A DNA stretch of 64,000 nt from Elephas maximus indicus (GCF_024166365.1 NC_064820.1:92828001-92892000); one strand, 5' to 3'; shown: positions 11,193 to 23,680, numbered from the stretch's first letter. Notes: a model not told the origin generated them from the letters alone. Program-made: numbers and translations.

Positions 11193-11400
11193 AGCAAAAC
11201 CAAACCAGTTGCTAAGTCAATTTCAACTCATGGTGACCCCACTGTGCTGAGCAGAACTGCTTCATGGGGTTTTCAAAGTTGTGACCTTTCAGAAGCAGAT
11301 CACAGGGCTTTCCTTCTGAGGAGAACTTGGGTGATTTCAAACCTCCAACCTTTCGAGTAGTAGTCGAGCACTTAAACATGTGCACTCCCAGGGACTCTCA
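11193..11400 (-). mobile_element. AfroSINE, long variant
   Basis: Tail 'accaaaccagttgctaagtc', then the extra middle segment 'agaagcagatcacagggctttcc' typical of the longer AfroSINE form, then the head 'ctttcgagtagtagtcgagcactt..ccagggactc'. It abuts the preceding copy, so one inserted in or beside the other's A-tail. Confidence 0.85.
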
Positions 11401-11965
11401 CTCAGCACAGTCGTAGCTGCCCCATAAATGTTGAGCTACTCATTGAAGTATTTTGAGAGACCCTGCAGCACCTACAGAAGATAGTCCCTTAGAAATGGCA
11501 ACATAAGATACCGCTTTAAAATGAGAAAGCTAGGAAAGCATCAGAAACAGATTTTTTTTTTTTTTTTTTCCTTCAGGGTATGGTCCTCATAGTGACATTT
11601 AGTCAGGAAAACACTTCCCTCTCAATAAAACGATAATGGGGTTTCCTAAGGAGCTGAAAAAAAAAATCACATCAAAAGCTGAAAAATGTTTGATTGGTGA
11701 GCCAAAAGGTCATGCAGGCAGTGTAGGGTTGCCTTGGTGGCCTGGGTAGCTTGAGAAGGGTATTTAGGTCTTTGGGGCACATGAGCACATTATCTGACCT
11801 TGAAACAAAAGCAGATGCAACCAATAGGGAAAGTGCAACAAGTAAGAGGGAAGTCACACCATCTTAACAGACTGATCCCAATACAGGGAAAATAGGAAAA
11901 AATAGCAACAGCAAAGGAAAAGAAAAAGAGATAAGAAAGTTGTCTTAGGCTGGGTTCTCTAGAGA
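11401..11965. other. Spacer with poly-T run
   Basis: No gene recognised. A T-run of about 18 lies near 11551-11569. The open frames here are short and show no coding character. Confidence 0.55.
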
Positions 11966-11982
11966 AGCAAAATCAGTGAAGT

Positions 11983-12056
11983 GTGTATATCTATATCATC
12001 TATATCTATATCATCTATATATCTATATCATCTATATATCTATATCTATATATATG
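11983..12056. repeat. TATATC/ATC microsatellite
   Basis: Tandem ctatatcatctatat-type units, imperfect, directly before an AfroSINE head. Confidence 0.85.
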
Positions 12057-12187
12057 TAAGTTTGGCTGCTAAGCAAATGTTTGGCAGTTCGAGTCCACCA
12101 GCCACTCCTTGGAAACTCTATGGGGCAGTTCTACTCTGTTCTATAGGGTTGCTATGAGTTGGAATCAACTCTATAGCAACCAGTTTT
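12057..12187 (+). mobile_element. AfroSINE, head-truncated
   Basis: Begins within the tRNA-like head ('ggctgctaag..gcagttcgagtccaccagcc'), then the canonical middle 'ggggcagttctactctgttc' and the tail 'gctatgagttggaatcaac'. Confidence 0.9.
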
Positions 12188-12194
12188 GTGTATA

Positions 12195-12790
12195 CATTAT
12201 TTATAGAGAGAGAGAGAGAAAGTTTTATATCGAGGAAATGGCTTACACGATTGTAAAGGCTGGAAAGTTCCAAGACCATGCAAGGCCATGGATAAGGTGT
12301 CAGGCTGGGGGCTTCTCCTGACTCACATAGCTGCAGGGGCTGGTGAACTCAAGATCAGCAAATAAGATGGCAGGCTGCTGCATCACGGCCTGCAGAGGCT
12401 GATGAATCCAAGATCAGCAGGTAAGGTGGTAGGCTGCTGGCTTCAGTCCCAAGAATCAAATGTCAGATGATGATGAGTTGAATGCAGAATCTGGAGCAGA
12501 GTAAAAGCCAGCAAGCTTTCCCAGAAAGTCCATATATATTGGATGCAGGTCATACCCCACAAGGAAACTCCCCTTCAACTGATTGGCTGCTCTGATTGGC
12601 TGCTCATAGCAGATCTCATCATGGAACTGATTACATTATGTCAGATCTCATCATGGAGGAGATTAGATCATTACATAACTGCCAAACTATATCATAACTG
12701 CCAAACCACTGAGAATCACGGCCCAGACAAGTTGACACACTACCTTAACCATCATAATCCACCCCTTGTCAAGCTGGCACCTGCACACAT
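12195..12790. mobile_element. Old interspersed repeat, family uncertain
   Basis: Together with 11945-11980 ('ggctgggttctctagagaagc'), this stretch has the layout of a common old mammalian repeat: a GA/TA simple-repeat zone, then 'ggaaatggcttacacgattgtaaaggctgg', ending near 'caagttgacacactaccttaaccatcata'. The AfroSINE at 12057 interrupts it. I recognise the pattern but cannot name the family with confidence. Confidence 0.5.
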
Positions 12791-12959
12791 CTCCTTAAAC
12801 TATACATAATCTCTAAATAAAGATAATTATAAAGTTATACTTGTGCCTAACATGATACAACTAACATGTGTACAGCCAAAAATGTACTAGCCCTGTTTAC
12901 ATCTTATATAAGTGAAGAAAATAAAAATATTTGATGTACACATACAAGGCAGAATCGCT

Positions 12960-14560
12960 CATAACAATTACAGTCCTTGTTTCTCCAGCTGGTCAAGTGG
13001 TTGTAGCTGGTATTTAAAACTACTTTCTTCTATCACCCATTGCATATCTTCTTTACCTTCAGCAAGTACCTCAGCTAGTTGTGGTTCTTTGCCTGCTAGA
13101 GTGACCGAAACCTTTATTTCAGAAGGGTATGGGACATCAGTAGTCATGTCAGAATTGGGTTGCTGTAGTTTTCCATTGACTTTAATCACAGAGAATGGTA
13201 GTACTAAGAGACGCCCTAGGGGAGATCTCCTGAATTCCAGACATACTCTCCTTTACCTCCATTATGTGATTCAATCCAATTTCCTCTTGGTAATCAGAAT
13301 CAATCACACCAGCGAATATGGTAACACCTTTCTTTGCCTGTTGATCCAGAAGCATAAGGAGCACAAAATGGGAGGCTATCATTCTTAACTTCCATTTCAA
13401 TGGAATCAGTGATGTATCTTCAAGTAGGAACATTTTTCCCTTGGAACTAAGACATCTAGGCCCACAGAGTACAGGGTCATGGGGACAGGAAGTAAAAATT
13501 TTATAAGTGGGTCACTCAGGGTAATAGTGAGTGGTGCCACTCCCATTTCCACCCCTTGATTCTTTGACCCAAAAATTCCAGCTATGGAAGAAACAGTACC
13601 ATATTTTGGAAGCTGGTTTAGAGCATATACTGCTTCCTGGAGAAAATTGCCCTAATGTGGCAAGGTATTGCGAACTAGCTGGTGCTGTAATTTTGTCTTT
13701 AGAAGGCCATTCCATCATTCTATCAAGCCAGCTATTTCAGGATGATGGAGAACATGGTAAGACCAGTAAATTCCATGAGTATGGGCCCATTGCCACACTT
13801 CATTTGCTGTGAAGCGAGCCTCTTGATTCGAGGCAGTGCTGTGTGGTATACCACAATGATGGATAAGGCATTCTGTAAGTCTACAGATGGTAGTTTTGGC
13901 AGAAGCAGTGCATGTAGGGAAGGCAAATCTGAATCCAGAGTAAGTTGCCTATTCCAGTAAGAATAAAACTATCAGTTTTTCGTGATGAAAACAGTCCAAT
14001 AAAATCATATTGCCACTAGGTTGCTGGCTGATCACCACTAGGAATAGTGCCATATCAAGGACTCAGTGTTGTTCTCTTTTGCTGGCAGATTGGCCACTCA
14101 GCATTGGCTGTAGCCAAGTCAGCCTTGGTAAGTGGAAGTCCATGTTGCTGAGCCCAGGCATAACCTCTATCCCTGCCACCATGGTCACTTTTTTCATGAG
14201 CCCATTGGGCAGTGACAGGAGTGGCTGGAAAAAGAAGATGACTGGTTTCCACAGAATGCATCACCTTAGACACTTGAGTGTTAAAATCCTCCTCTGCCAA
14301 GGTCACCCTTTGGTGTGCATTCACATGAGACACAAATTACTTCTTTGGCCTGTTCAGAGAGGTCTACCCTTTATTCATACACAATTTCTCCACACCTTCT
14401 TGCCTCCAATCTTTCAATCAGATTCCTTCCAAGTCCCTGACCACCCAGCCAAACCACTGGCCACAACCCATGAATCACTATACATTTGCACGTCAGGTCA
14501 TTTCTCCTTCCAAGCAAAGTGAACAACCAGCAGCACTGCTCAAAGTTCTGCCCATTGGAA
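12960..14560 (-). pseudogene. ERVL pol remnant: RNase H end, integrase, dUTPase (reverse strand)
   Basis: Read on the - strand from about 14552 leftward: the end of RNase H, then an integrase zinc-binding region (about 14333-14055, with a recognisable 'HVNAHQR' start and later paired cysteines), integrase core fragments to about 13500, and a dUTPase-like segment (13433-13182) with the motif G-V-I-D-x-D-Y. A dUTPase downstream of integrase is characteristic of ERVL (class III) elements. Stops and frameshifts are frequent and no full domain is open. The other half of pol lies on the opposite strand to the right. Confidence 0.75.
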
Positions 14561-15666
14561 GATTTCCCTTCACCACTGTCCTTCAGGAGTATAGCAACTC
14601 TGCAACCCTATGACATAATTTAGTACACAGGGACCTTGTTCACCTTTCCCTCCCATAGGATGTTATATTGGTCCTTTACATTGATGACACTGTGCTGATT
14701 GGACCTCGAAAGGAAAGAGTGTCAATGACTCTGAACTTATTGGTAAAACATTTGCACACTAAAGAGTGAGAAATTAATCCAACAAAAATACAGGCACCTT
14801 CCACCTCGATGAAATTTCTAGAAGTCTAGTGGTGTCGGGAATATCAAGATATTCCTTCTAAAGTGAAAGATAAGTTATTGCATCTAGTCCCTCCCACAAC
14901 TAAAAAGGACTCATGATGCCTGCTGGGCCTCTTTGGATTTTGGAGAAAACATATCCCTCCTTTGGGTGTGCTACTCTGGCTTATTTATCAAGTGATTCAA
15001 AAAGCTGCTAGTTTTGAGTGGGACCCAGGACAAGACAAGGCTCTGCAACATGTTCAGGCTACCATCCAAGCTGCTCTGCCATTTGGGTGATATGATCTGG
15101 CTGATCCAATAGTGCTTGAAGTGGCAGTGGCAGATAGAGGTGTTGTTTGGAATCTTCGGCAGGCCCCTATTGACGAATCACGGCACAAATCCTTTAGGAT
15201 TTTGGAGCAAAGCCCTGCCATCCTCTGCAGATAACCACTCTTCTTTTGAAAGACAGCTTTTGTAACAAGGCTTTGGTAGAGACTAAACGCTTTACTATGG
15301 GCCACCAAGTCACCATACGACCTGACCTGTCCATCATGAACTGGGTGTTGTCTGAGTCACAGAACCATAACATTGAATGTTCACAACAGTACTCCATCAT
15401 TAAATGGAAGTTATATATATGAGATCAGGCCCGAGCAAGACCTGAAGGCACAAGTAAGTTGCATGAGGAAGTGGCCCAAATGTCCACAGTCTTCACTCTT
15501 GTCACATTACCTTCCATCTCCCAGTCTGCACCTATGGCCTCATGGGGAGTTCCTTAGGATCAGTTGACTGAGGAAGAGAAAACTTGTGTTTGTTTTACAA
15601 ATGGTTCTGTGCGATATGGAAGCACCATTCAAAAGTGGACAGCGGCAGCACTACAGCCCCTTTCTG
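14561..15666 (+). pseudogene. ERVL pol remnant: reverse transcriptase and RNase H start (forward strand)
   Basis: Read on the + strand: an RT palm segment with intact YIDD (14677-14688), then connection-region text such as 'GLFGFWRKHIPPLGVLLW' (about 14920-14985), and an RNase H opening with T-N-G-S at about 15595 where T-D-G-S is expected, replacing a catalytic Asp. Several in-frame stops are present. It is joined on the left, head to head, to the reverse-strand RNase H/integrase half and on the right to an LTR piece. It is a decayed retroviral fragment, not a gene. Confidence 0.75.
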
Positions 15667-15931
15667 GGACCTCATACCACCACAAAGAAGAGCTACAAGC
15701 AGAGCATGCTCTTTGAACTTGGGGTCCTTGTGCTGGGAAAATCCTAGACCCAAGGGAAGATTGATGACAAGGACCTTCTCCCAGAGCTGAAAGAGAGAGA
15801 AAGCCTTCCCTTGGAGCTGGGGTCCTGAATTCAGACTTCTAGCCTCCTAGGCTGTGAGAGAATAAATTTCTGTTTGTTAAAGAAATTCAATTACAGTATT
15901 TCTGTTATAACAGCACTAGATAACTATGACA
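15667..15931 (+). mobile_element. 3' half of an ERVL/MaLR-type LTR
   Basis: Starts at 'gggacctcatacc' and runs through 'gagagagaaagccttccc' and 'gtgagagaataaatttctgtt' to 'cagcactagataacta'. It matches the 3' halves of the LTRs at 20251-20741 and 53079-53606. It directly follows the RNase H remnant, suggesting this LTR family belongs to the ERVL internal sequence. Confidence 0.75.
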
Positions 15932-16425
15932 AAAGTAATAATATAGCTGTTATGGATTGAGCATTACTATTTGCTGTATATAATGCTAAGAACATGTGTT
16001 CATTTAATTAAAAACTAATCGTCTATTTCTAAAGGTAGAACTAAGTATAGGTTCATTACCTTCTAAATGAGTGGGTCTCAGACAACACAGGTTCACAAGG
16101 TAGGAATAAAACAAGAGCAAGCTTTAATAGCACTTCCCATCTGCCTTGGACCCAGTGTGGAACAGAAGGGAAGATCTGTAGAACCCTATCAATGTTCAGT
16201 AATACAGGCAGGGGATGGCACATGCTGATGGCAGAGAAGGGGGGTGGGCACTGTGCCAGCACATTGCTAAGGCAGTTGGGGCTTCTCTTGTTGAGTTAGA
16301 TGAGAAACAGTAATTCTACCAATAAATCTCAGCAGGTGCAATGGCTTTGTCTCAGGTTGCCCTGAAGTGATGGCCATAGGGATATGGAGTCTGTGAGTGA
16401 TTTTTCTCTTGCCCCACACCCAGGA
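15932..16425. other. Spacer, nothing recognised
   Basis: No gene or clear repeat. Confidence 0.5.
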
Positions 16426-16612
16426 TATATTTGGCAATGTCTGGAGGCATTATTGCTTGTCACAACAGGGTGGGGGTGGGGTGTGCTATTGGCATCTAGT
16501 AGATAGATGCCACAGATAGTGCTAAACATCCTATAATGCACAAGACATTCCACTCAACAAAGAATTACCTTGTGCATAATATCAATAGTGCCCCAGTTGA
16601 AAAATGCTGCAA
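16426..16612 (+). mobile_element. MER20-like DNA transposon (hAT-Charlie, non-autonomous)
   Basis: Contains 'ggcaatgtctggaggcatta', 'ggcatctagtagatagatgcc', 'ctaaacatcctataatgcac' and 'caaagaattacc', matching the MER20 consensus layout. A second copy lies at 44530-44690. Confidence 0.8.
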
Positions 16613-17285
16613 TAGGGCCTCATTTTTACACGGTTGAGTGTAGATCTAGTTTCTAGTGAGAGTAGCCAGATATCAAGTGCTAGGGTGCTCGGGAGCAATT
16701 AGCAACACATCAATACTTTTAAAATATATTGCTAAAAGTAATTGAATGAATTTCAAAAATTGAAAGGTTCTATATTTTAATTATAGTGTTGTTTACATGA
16801 GTGTATACAGTTGTCAGAACTCATTGAAGGGGACATTCAAAATATATGTTTTAGACGTAAATTTTATGTCAATAAAATTGATTTTAAAAACAAAATCATA
16901 ATCTCAAATTCAAAACACTATTTGCATTTAAATTCAAACTGCTTTGTTATTCCTTCTTTTTTTTCCCAGCAAAAATTAATTGAGTACCATTCGCTTATAA
17001 GACAGTGATACAGTCTTAGAATGTAGCTCATTAAGGGTCAGGCTTAATTAAAAGATGTAAAGAGAATTGGTAATTATACAAATTAGGATAGATTTATCAG
17101 TGATGAGAAGAAGTAAAAAAAAAAAAAATTCCCTGCCCTCAGAGAGCTTGCTTACTAGCTGCACATCAGCTTATTTTATATTTTAGGCCTGCAGATTTTA
17201 ATGGCCAATCTGTTTAACAAAGAGAGAAAGTTAAAATGGGGATTGTGATGGAGATCTTTGCTGATAGAACACTTTGAAGCAGTAA
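16613..17285. other. AT-rich spacer
   Basis: No gene or recognisable element. The A-run near 17117-17129 is isolated. Confidence 0.5.
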
Positions 17286-17450
17286 ATATTTCAATTAACC
17301 CTCCTAACGACCCTATCAGGTAGGAAACATTGTTTCCATTTTATAGATCAGGAAAGATCATGAAAATTGCCAAAAGCTAAATAGTAAGGTAGATCTTGGA
17401 AATGAACCCAGGTCAGTTTGACTCCAGGCTCCAGTATATTGTCTGCAGCA
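17286..17450 (-). mobile_element. MIR SINE, reverse
   Basis: 'accctatcaggtaggaaac', 'tccattttatagatcaggaaag' and 'gaacccaggtcagtttgactcca' follow the complement of the MIR consensus in order. Confidence 0.75.
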
Positions 17451-17649
17451 GGCAACTCTGAGGAAATGTGCAGGAGTGACAAATCACAGAAAAATTAGGA
17501 ACTTTATGAGCATATACAGCTTTTGTAGCAAAGCCACAATTATTGTAGCAAAACTACTGGATACTGAATTCTTTCAGAGGTACTCTGTAAGACTCCAACA
17601 AGGAACTAGTATGACTCTGTGGAAGAGATGCTATATGTTCAACCAAACC

Positions 17650-18010
17650 ATTTTCAATTTCCTCCTTGGCACAAAGAAATTCAAAATTTCTAAACCCCTT
17701 GCATAAAGGCAGTAGCATGTAATTGGTTTTGGTTAATGGAATATGGGCACAAGTAGTGTATGCCATGTGCAGGCCTAGCCCTTGAACTATACTCTGCGAG
17801 CCCTACTTTCTCTTTCTATGCATGTTGGCAAGGTTAATCAAGAGGATTGAGTAGAGGGCTCCAAACAGACCCAAGAAGATGACAGCATTTGAATTACCAT
17901 GTGAAAGCCCGCATACTGAATATCTGATTCAAACCATGACATTAGTGAGAAATAAATCCTTATTGTGTTAAGCCACTAAAATTTTGAGGTCATTTGTTAC
18001 ACTATCCCCA
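17650..18010 (+). mobile_element. Probable old LTR or LINE 3' end, family uncertain
   Basis: The ending 'gagaaataaatccttattgtgttaagccactaaaattttgaggtcatttgttac' (cut here into its AATAAA and 'ttaagccacta' parts) resembles the 3' end of common old mammalian retroelements. No coding content is seen. Confidence 0.35.
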
Positions 18011-19945
18011 TAAAGCAAAGAAGAGAAAAAATGATAAAGTTAATAATACTGTAACAACATTCTAGGTAAGGAGAACTTATAATTTTATTAGTTTATTTAC
18101 ACACTAATGTTCCAGAAAGCATTTGAGGCACTGTATAAAGACACATAGTATATAACAAGATGATACCTTTGAAATTGGGAAGAAATGTGAGGCAAAGTTA
18201 GAAAATGGAGCCAGGAGTCCAAAGTACCAAAGTATACAAAATGCATGCATCCTGTTCCTAGAGGTGGGTCACTCATTTGACTCTAAGCTTTCTAGGAACC
18301 AGTATAAAAAGGAAAGCGCAATCAAGTCTGTTATTCACAGTAACCATAAAGCAAAAACAAATCAGCTATGAGGAGAAGGATGTTTACTCTAGCTCTAAGA
18401 CCTGAGAGAAATTTCTCCTATGGATCCTCATAAAAGTGACACTGTGAAATGCATTGAATCACATCCTCAACAACAAAATCCTCACAGGATACCCAGGAAT
18501 GAGTTTCATAAGCCTGTTACTTATAAAATCCCATAATAGAGTCAGTGATAGGGTCTTTGAATGTTATTACGGGTTTGGCTTAATTGAGGGATGCAAAAAA
18601 GAATTGATAATTAAATCTAACTCAATTTGTGCAATAATTTTATAATTAGTTGGAATGTTTAAAAAAAACTGGTAAACTTTACTCAAAGTGCATAGATGTT
18701 ATTCTCAAGTAAATTTGTTTTGTTTTGTTTTTTCTTTGTCAAATACAAAACTCTTATAGCCTAAATAAACAAATCTTGATGGAATGTATAACCATATAGT
18801 TGCCAGCCCAATCCTAGAGATGATCAGAGTGCTTCTGATTGGATTCCTGCAATCTCGTCTGAATGGTAGAAATACAGCAGCATTACATACATTGATCAGT
18901 GATCACGGAAATGGTTATAAATTAAAATTTCCAGATCTTTCTTATTTGCCCTATTCATTACATTCCTATATATAGTTAAAGAAAGTTGGTTCTACTCTAA
19001 AACATCTTCTGTTATTTTTTCTTGCTTTTACTGTGGAAAGAGGATTTTTTTTTTTTTAAGAATCATGCATCTAAAATAATTTTTGAAACTTCCTCCATCA
19101 CTTAAATTATGGATTTCCTTAACATTAATAAAATGAAGCTATTTAACCATTCGATATTCCAATTATAGAAACGAACAGAAAATGCCATCTTTAAAGAAAA
19201 CTGGTCAAAAAAATGACAATTAGTATCTTTGCAAGTTTAGTCAAAATGGAATTAAACATAAATATAAATAGAATTAGTAATTTTCAGATTGAGGAATGTT
19301 AGCTTCTATATTCATCTTGTAAAAATGTATACACTTTTATTTGACAGTTCTCAATGATAAATAATGATACCCTGTGTTGATCTTAAAAAAATCAATCAGA
19401 CTTAAATGTACATAGTGATTAGGCAAATGAAGATGGAACAAGAAATGTAAAATGCTTTTAAGGACAAAATGGTACTCAAAAGCAATAACACTGATTTTTT
19501 TGTTTGTTTATCTTTTATTTTGATTTTTATGTTGTTTTGCCAAATATTCCAAACTATTTTGACTTCTGTTACATTCTTAGGATAATCTAAATGCTGTCAA
19601 ATCTGCTTGGAGTGAACTCGATTTTTGAAATAACTTACGAGTCATTTTAGATCCTAGTCTATTGAATAAAATCATCCTGTAGCTATAGATTTTGAAATAC
19701 TACAGATAAAAAGTCAAATTATTTTTAATTTATTCTTATAAATGAAGCTATTTTACTCTCTAGCTGTTTTTCCATAAACTTTAATTCATTCAACTGTTCT
19801 GGGTGCAAAGCAGAAGTAGATTTTTATGAAAAACATAAATAGAGGATTACAAATAAAAAATTAAATGTAGAAGTGAGTGTTTATAATGAAAAAAATTACA
19901 TGACTTACAAATTTTAAAAACCTAAAATATACCTAGTTCACACTA
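18011..19945. other. AT-rich unique-looking stretch
   Basis: No gene, RNA or identifiable repeat. A (ttttg)n patch lies near 18717-18733. Open frames are short and AT-driven. Confidence 0.5.
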
Positions 19946-20250
19946 GCACTACTCAAACTATTTCAGAGCATGGAAAAGGAAGGAATACTCCCAAATTCAT
20001 TCTATGAAGCCAGCATTACCCTGATACCAAAGCCAGGTAAAGACACCACACAAAAAAGAAAATCACAAACCAAAACCTCTCATGAATATACATGCAAAAA
20101 TTATTAACAAAATTCCATCCAAAGAATTCAGCATCGTATTAAAAAAATACTACCCCCAAAAAACCAGTGATAGGCCACAACAAAGTAGGATTCACACCAG
20201 GTATGCAAGGATGGTTCAACATTAGAAAATCAGTCAACATAATCCATCAC

Positions 20251-20741
20251 TGTCATGGACTGAATTAAAAAAGAATTATGTCCCCCAAAAAATGTGTGTA
20301 TCAATTTGGCTGGGCCATGATTCCTGGTATTGTGTGATTTTCTTGTATGTTGTAAATCCTGCCTTTATGTTGTTAATGAGAGAGGATGGGTGGCAGTTGT
20401 GTAAGTGAGGCAGGACTCAACCTATAAGATTGGACTGTGTCTTGAGGCAATCTTTTGAGATATAAAAGAAAGAAAGAAGTGAGCAAAGAGACGGAGGACC
20501 TCATATCACCAAGAAAGCAGTGACGGGAGCAGAGCATGTCCTTTAGACTCAGGGTTCCTGCTCAGAGAAGCTCCTGGTCTGGGGAAACATTGAGGAGAAG
20601 GCTGAGAGAGAAAGCCTTCCCCTGGAGCTGACACCCTGAATTTGGACTTTCAGCCTACTTTAGTGTGAAGAAATGGATTTCTCTTTTTTAAAGCCATCCA
20701 CTTGTGTATTTCTGTTACAGAAGCACTAGATAACTAAGACA
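20251..20741 (+). mobile_element. Solo LTR (ERVL/MaLR type) inside an L1
   Basis: Begins TG ('tgtcatggactgaatt') and ends CA ('taactaagaca'). The flanking 5-mers atcac (20246-20250) and accac (20742-20746) fit a 5-bp retroviral target duplication with one change, and L1 ORF2 continues across the site. Same family as 53079-53606. Confidence 0.82.
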
Positions 20742-22217
20742 ACCACATAAATAAAACTAAAGAAAAGAATTACATGATCATCTCAATTGACGCAGAAAAG
20801 ACATTCAATAAAGTCCAACACACATTTCTTATAAAAACTCTCAGCAAAATAGGAATAGAAGGAAAATTCCTTAACATAATAAATGGCATCTATACAAAAG
20901 CAACAGCCAACATCATTGCCAATGGAGAGAGGCTGAAAGCATCCCCCCTGAGAACAAGACGAGTATGCCCTTTATCACCACTCCTATTTAACATTGTGAT
21001 ATAAGTCCTAGCTAGAGCAATAAGGCAAGAAAAAAAGATAATAATAAAGAGTATCCAAACTGGAAAAGAAGAATTAAACCTATCCCTATTTGCAGATGAT
21101 ATGATACTATACATAGAGAACCCCAAAGATTCCTCAAGAAAACTACTGAAACTAATAGAAAGATTCAGCAGAGTAGTAGGATACAAGATCAACATACAAA
21201 AATCAGATTCCTATACAACAATAAAGAGAACTACGAAAAAGAAATCAAGAAAATACTAACATTTATAATCATCTCCCCCCAAAAAATTTTTTTTAGAAAT
21301 AAATCTGACCAGGGATTTAAAAGATCTATACAAAGAAAGCTACAAAACACTACTGCAAGGAACCATGAGACCTACATAAATGGAAAAACATATCATGATT
21401 ATGGATAGGAAGACTCAACATTTTGAAAATGTCAATTCTACCCAAAGCAATCTACAGATATAATCAATCTCAATCCAAACACCAACAGCATTCTTTAATA
21501 AAGTGGAAAATGCAATAATTAACTTTATGTGGAAAGGAAAGAGGCTCCAGATAAGTAAAGCATTATTGAAGTAGGTAGTAGGTAAGTGTTAACTTTGGTG
21601 AAGTAAAAGACAGTGCACAATTTAGGAGAAATCAACACAACATGACAAAAGTAAAGTCATAGAAGCTTTATAGACACATCCAAACACCCTGAAGGAGTGA
21701 ATTACTGGGGCTGAGGGCTGTAGACCATGGCTGTAGGGGTCATCTAGGTCAATTGGCAAAACAAAGGTCATAAAGATAATGTTCAACATCCCACTTTGGT
21801 GTCTTAAAAGGTTGCAAGTGGTCATCTAAGGTACATCTACTGGTCCCATCCCATTCAGAGCAAAGAAGAATGAAGGAAACCAAAGGTACAAGGGAAATAA
21901 TAGGCCAAAGGGCTAATGGACCACAAGTACCACAGCCTCCACTAACCGGATCCCACAAGAACTATATGGTACCCAACTACCAACATCAAATGCTCTGGCA
22001 GGGATTGCAATAGAGAGTCCCAGACAGAGTGGGAGAAAAATGTAGAATAAAATTCAAATTCACACACACACAAAAAAAAGACCAGACTTGCCAGTCTGAC
22101 AGAAACTGGAAGAACCCTTTAGATTATGGCCCCTGGATACTCTTTTAACTCAGAACTGAAGCCACTTCCCAAGTTCACCCCTCAGCCAAGTGTTAGACAG
22201 GTCTATAAGACAAACTG

Positions 22218-22378
22218 AGCCCTGGTGGCATAGTGGTTAAGAGCTTGGCCACTAACCAAAAGGGCAGCAGTTGGAATCCAACAGCCACTCCTTGGAAACC
22301 CTATGGGGCCGTTCTACTCTGTTCTATGGGGTCGCTAGGAGTCAGAATTGACTCGACGTCAATGGGTTTTGGTTTTGG
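22218..22378 (+). mobile_element. AfroSINE, near full length
   Basis: Complete order: head 'gagccctggtggcatagtgg', B-box-like 'ggttggaatcc' region, 'ggggccgttctactctgttc', tail 'gactcgacgtcaatgggttttgg'. Confidence 0.93.
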
Positions 22379-22665
22379 ATGAGACAAACAATAACACAGG
22401 TAAGGAATGTGCTTCTTAGTTCAATCATGTATATGAGACCAAAAGGGCAACACCTGCCCAAAAGCAATGATGAGAAGACAGGAAGAGATAAGAAAAATGG
22501 ATGAATGGAAAAGGTGAATTGGGGTGTAGAAGAGGAGAGTGTTGACACATCACAAGGATTGCAGCCAATGTCACAAAACAATTTGTATATAAATTATTGA
22601 ATGAGAAACTAATTTGCACTGTAAAGTTTCACCTAAAGCACAACACAAATAGAAAAGAAAAAAAT

Positions 22666-23680
22666 AAATATACCTAAGAATGTCACAAAAGCCAGAAAAA
22701 TAATATTTTAATAACTAATCATCTGATGTACCTCTATAATAGTTTCCTTAAATTTTTGACCACATATTCTTTGATTACCACTTCATAAGAAAACAATTTT
22801 TAGTATTTTCAATTAAGAGATTAGAGAGACAATTCACTATTTAACAAATCTGATTAAACTCTAAAAAAAAAAACTGATTCATTCAAATGTTTCTGCATCC
22901 CTACTCCTCAATGGCAGTATCATGTACATTTTGTTGTTGTATTGTTTTCAAATTTTGAAAAAACATATATCAAGTTTATTTAATATATGAGCTATCAGAT
23001 TTCAAGCATTATAAGTTTGCTTGTGCAGTGACTAAAATACTCTTTGAACTGATGACCTCATTAGTCAGCCTGTCACCAAAGTCCTCAGCATCACCCAAGC
23101 CAAGGGCAAATATGACAAGGGAAGAGTTCCGGTGGAAAGAGACAGAGGTTTTAATTCATTGTAATTAAAATATTACAAATTTTACAAAAACCTACATTAC
23201 TAGGGCCTCTTCTAGGGCTTTGGAAGAGGCCTGTGCAGGTTATGGGCCATGAAGCTTAAACCTCCATGGATTCTGAGCAAATCCACTTCTCCCAGTAATA
23301 AGACAAGCATTATCAATACTTGCTTTCCATGATTTTTCTGCAAATAACATTAACCAAATGGGTCCTTTAGAAAGAACTTATTTATACAACACTTACTTTG
23401 AAAAAAAAACAGTACATTTAGAAGATACCTAAAATTGGAAATGTTACCTATACTAAACAAGCGAAGAAACTTAAAAAAAATGTTTTCTATTTCCATTACC
23501 TCTTCTAGAGAAAATGTCAGAAGCTGGCTCTTTACCCAAAGATTTCCCTGTTTTTACCATTTTCCTCTATCACCTTAGCTACAACTTACTGGTATAAGAG
23601 GTACAGGTAAGTCCAAAACACCACCTATGGAATGACTAGAGGCCTTGAGTGGCATGAGAAGGTATCATTCAAACTAACCT
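22666..23680. other. AT-rich spacer
   Basis: No gene or clear repeat recognised. Confidence 0.5.

Larger units (their letters stand above)
19950..22665 (+). mobile_element. Old L1, interrupted by an LTR and an AfroSINE
   Basis: ORF2 reverse-transcriptase text starts at about 19960 ('[16 protein letters not shown]') and runs to 20250. It resumes after an LTR insertion at 20742 ('[13 protein letters not shown]', 20774 on) with the F-A-D-D box near 21090, and stops at about 21570. It then joins 3'UTR sequence (21571-22665) that lacks the rest of ORF2, an internal deletion of ~1.5 kb relative to copies A and B. The 3'UTR is itself split by the AfroSINE at 22218-22378. Confidence 0.88.

Noticed and set aside
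12912..13388. 158-codon forward frame
   Set aside because: Lies antisense to the ERVL dUTPase/integrase remnant, which explains the sequence better.
14010..14522. 170-codon forward frame
   Set aside because: Antisense to the ERVL integrase region; no domain recognised on this strand.
22218..22290. tRNA-like sequence with B-box
   Set aside because: It is the head of an AfroSINE, as at many other sites here, not a functional tRNA gene.
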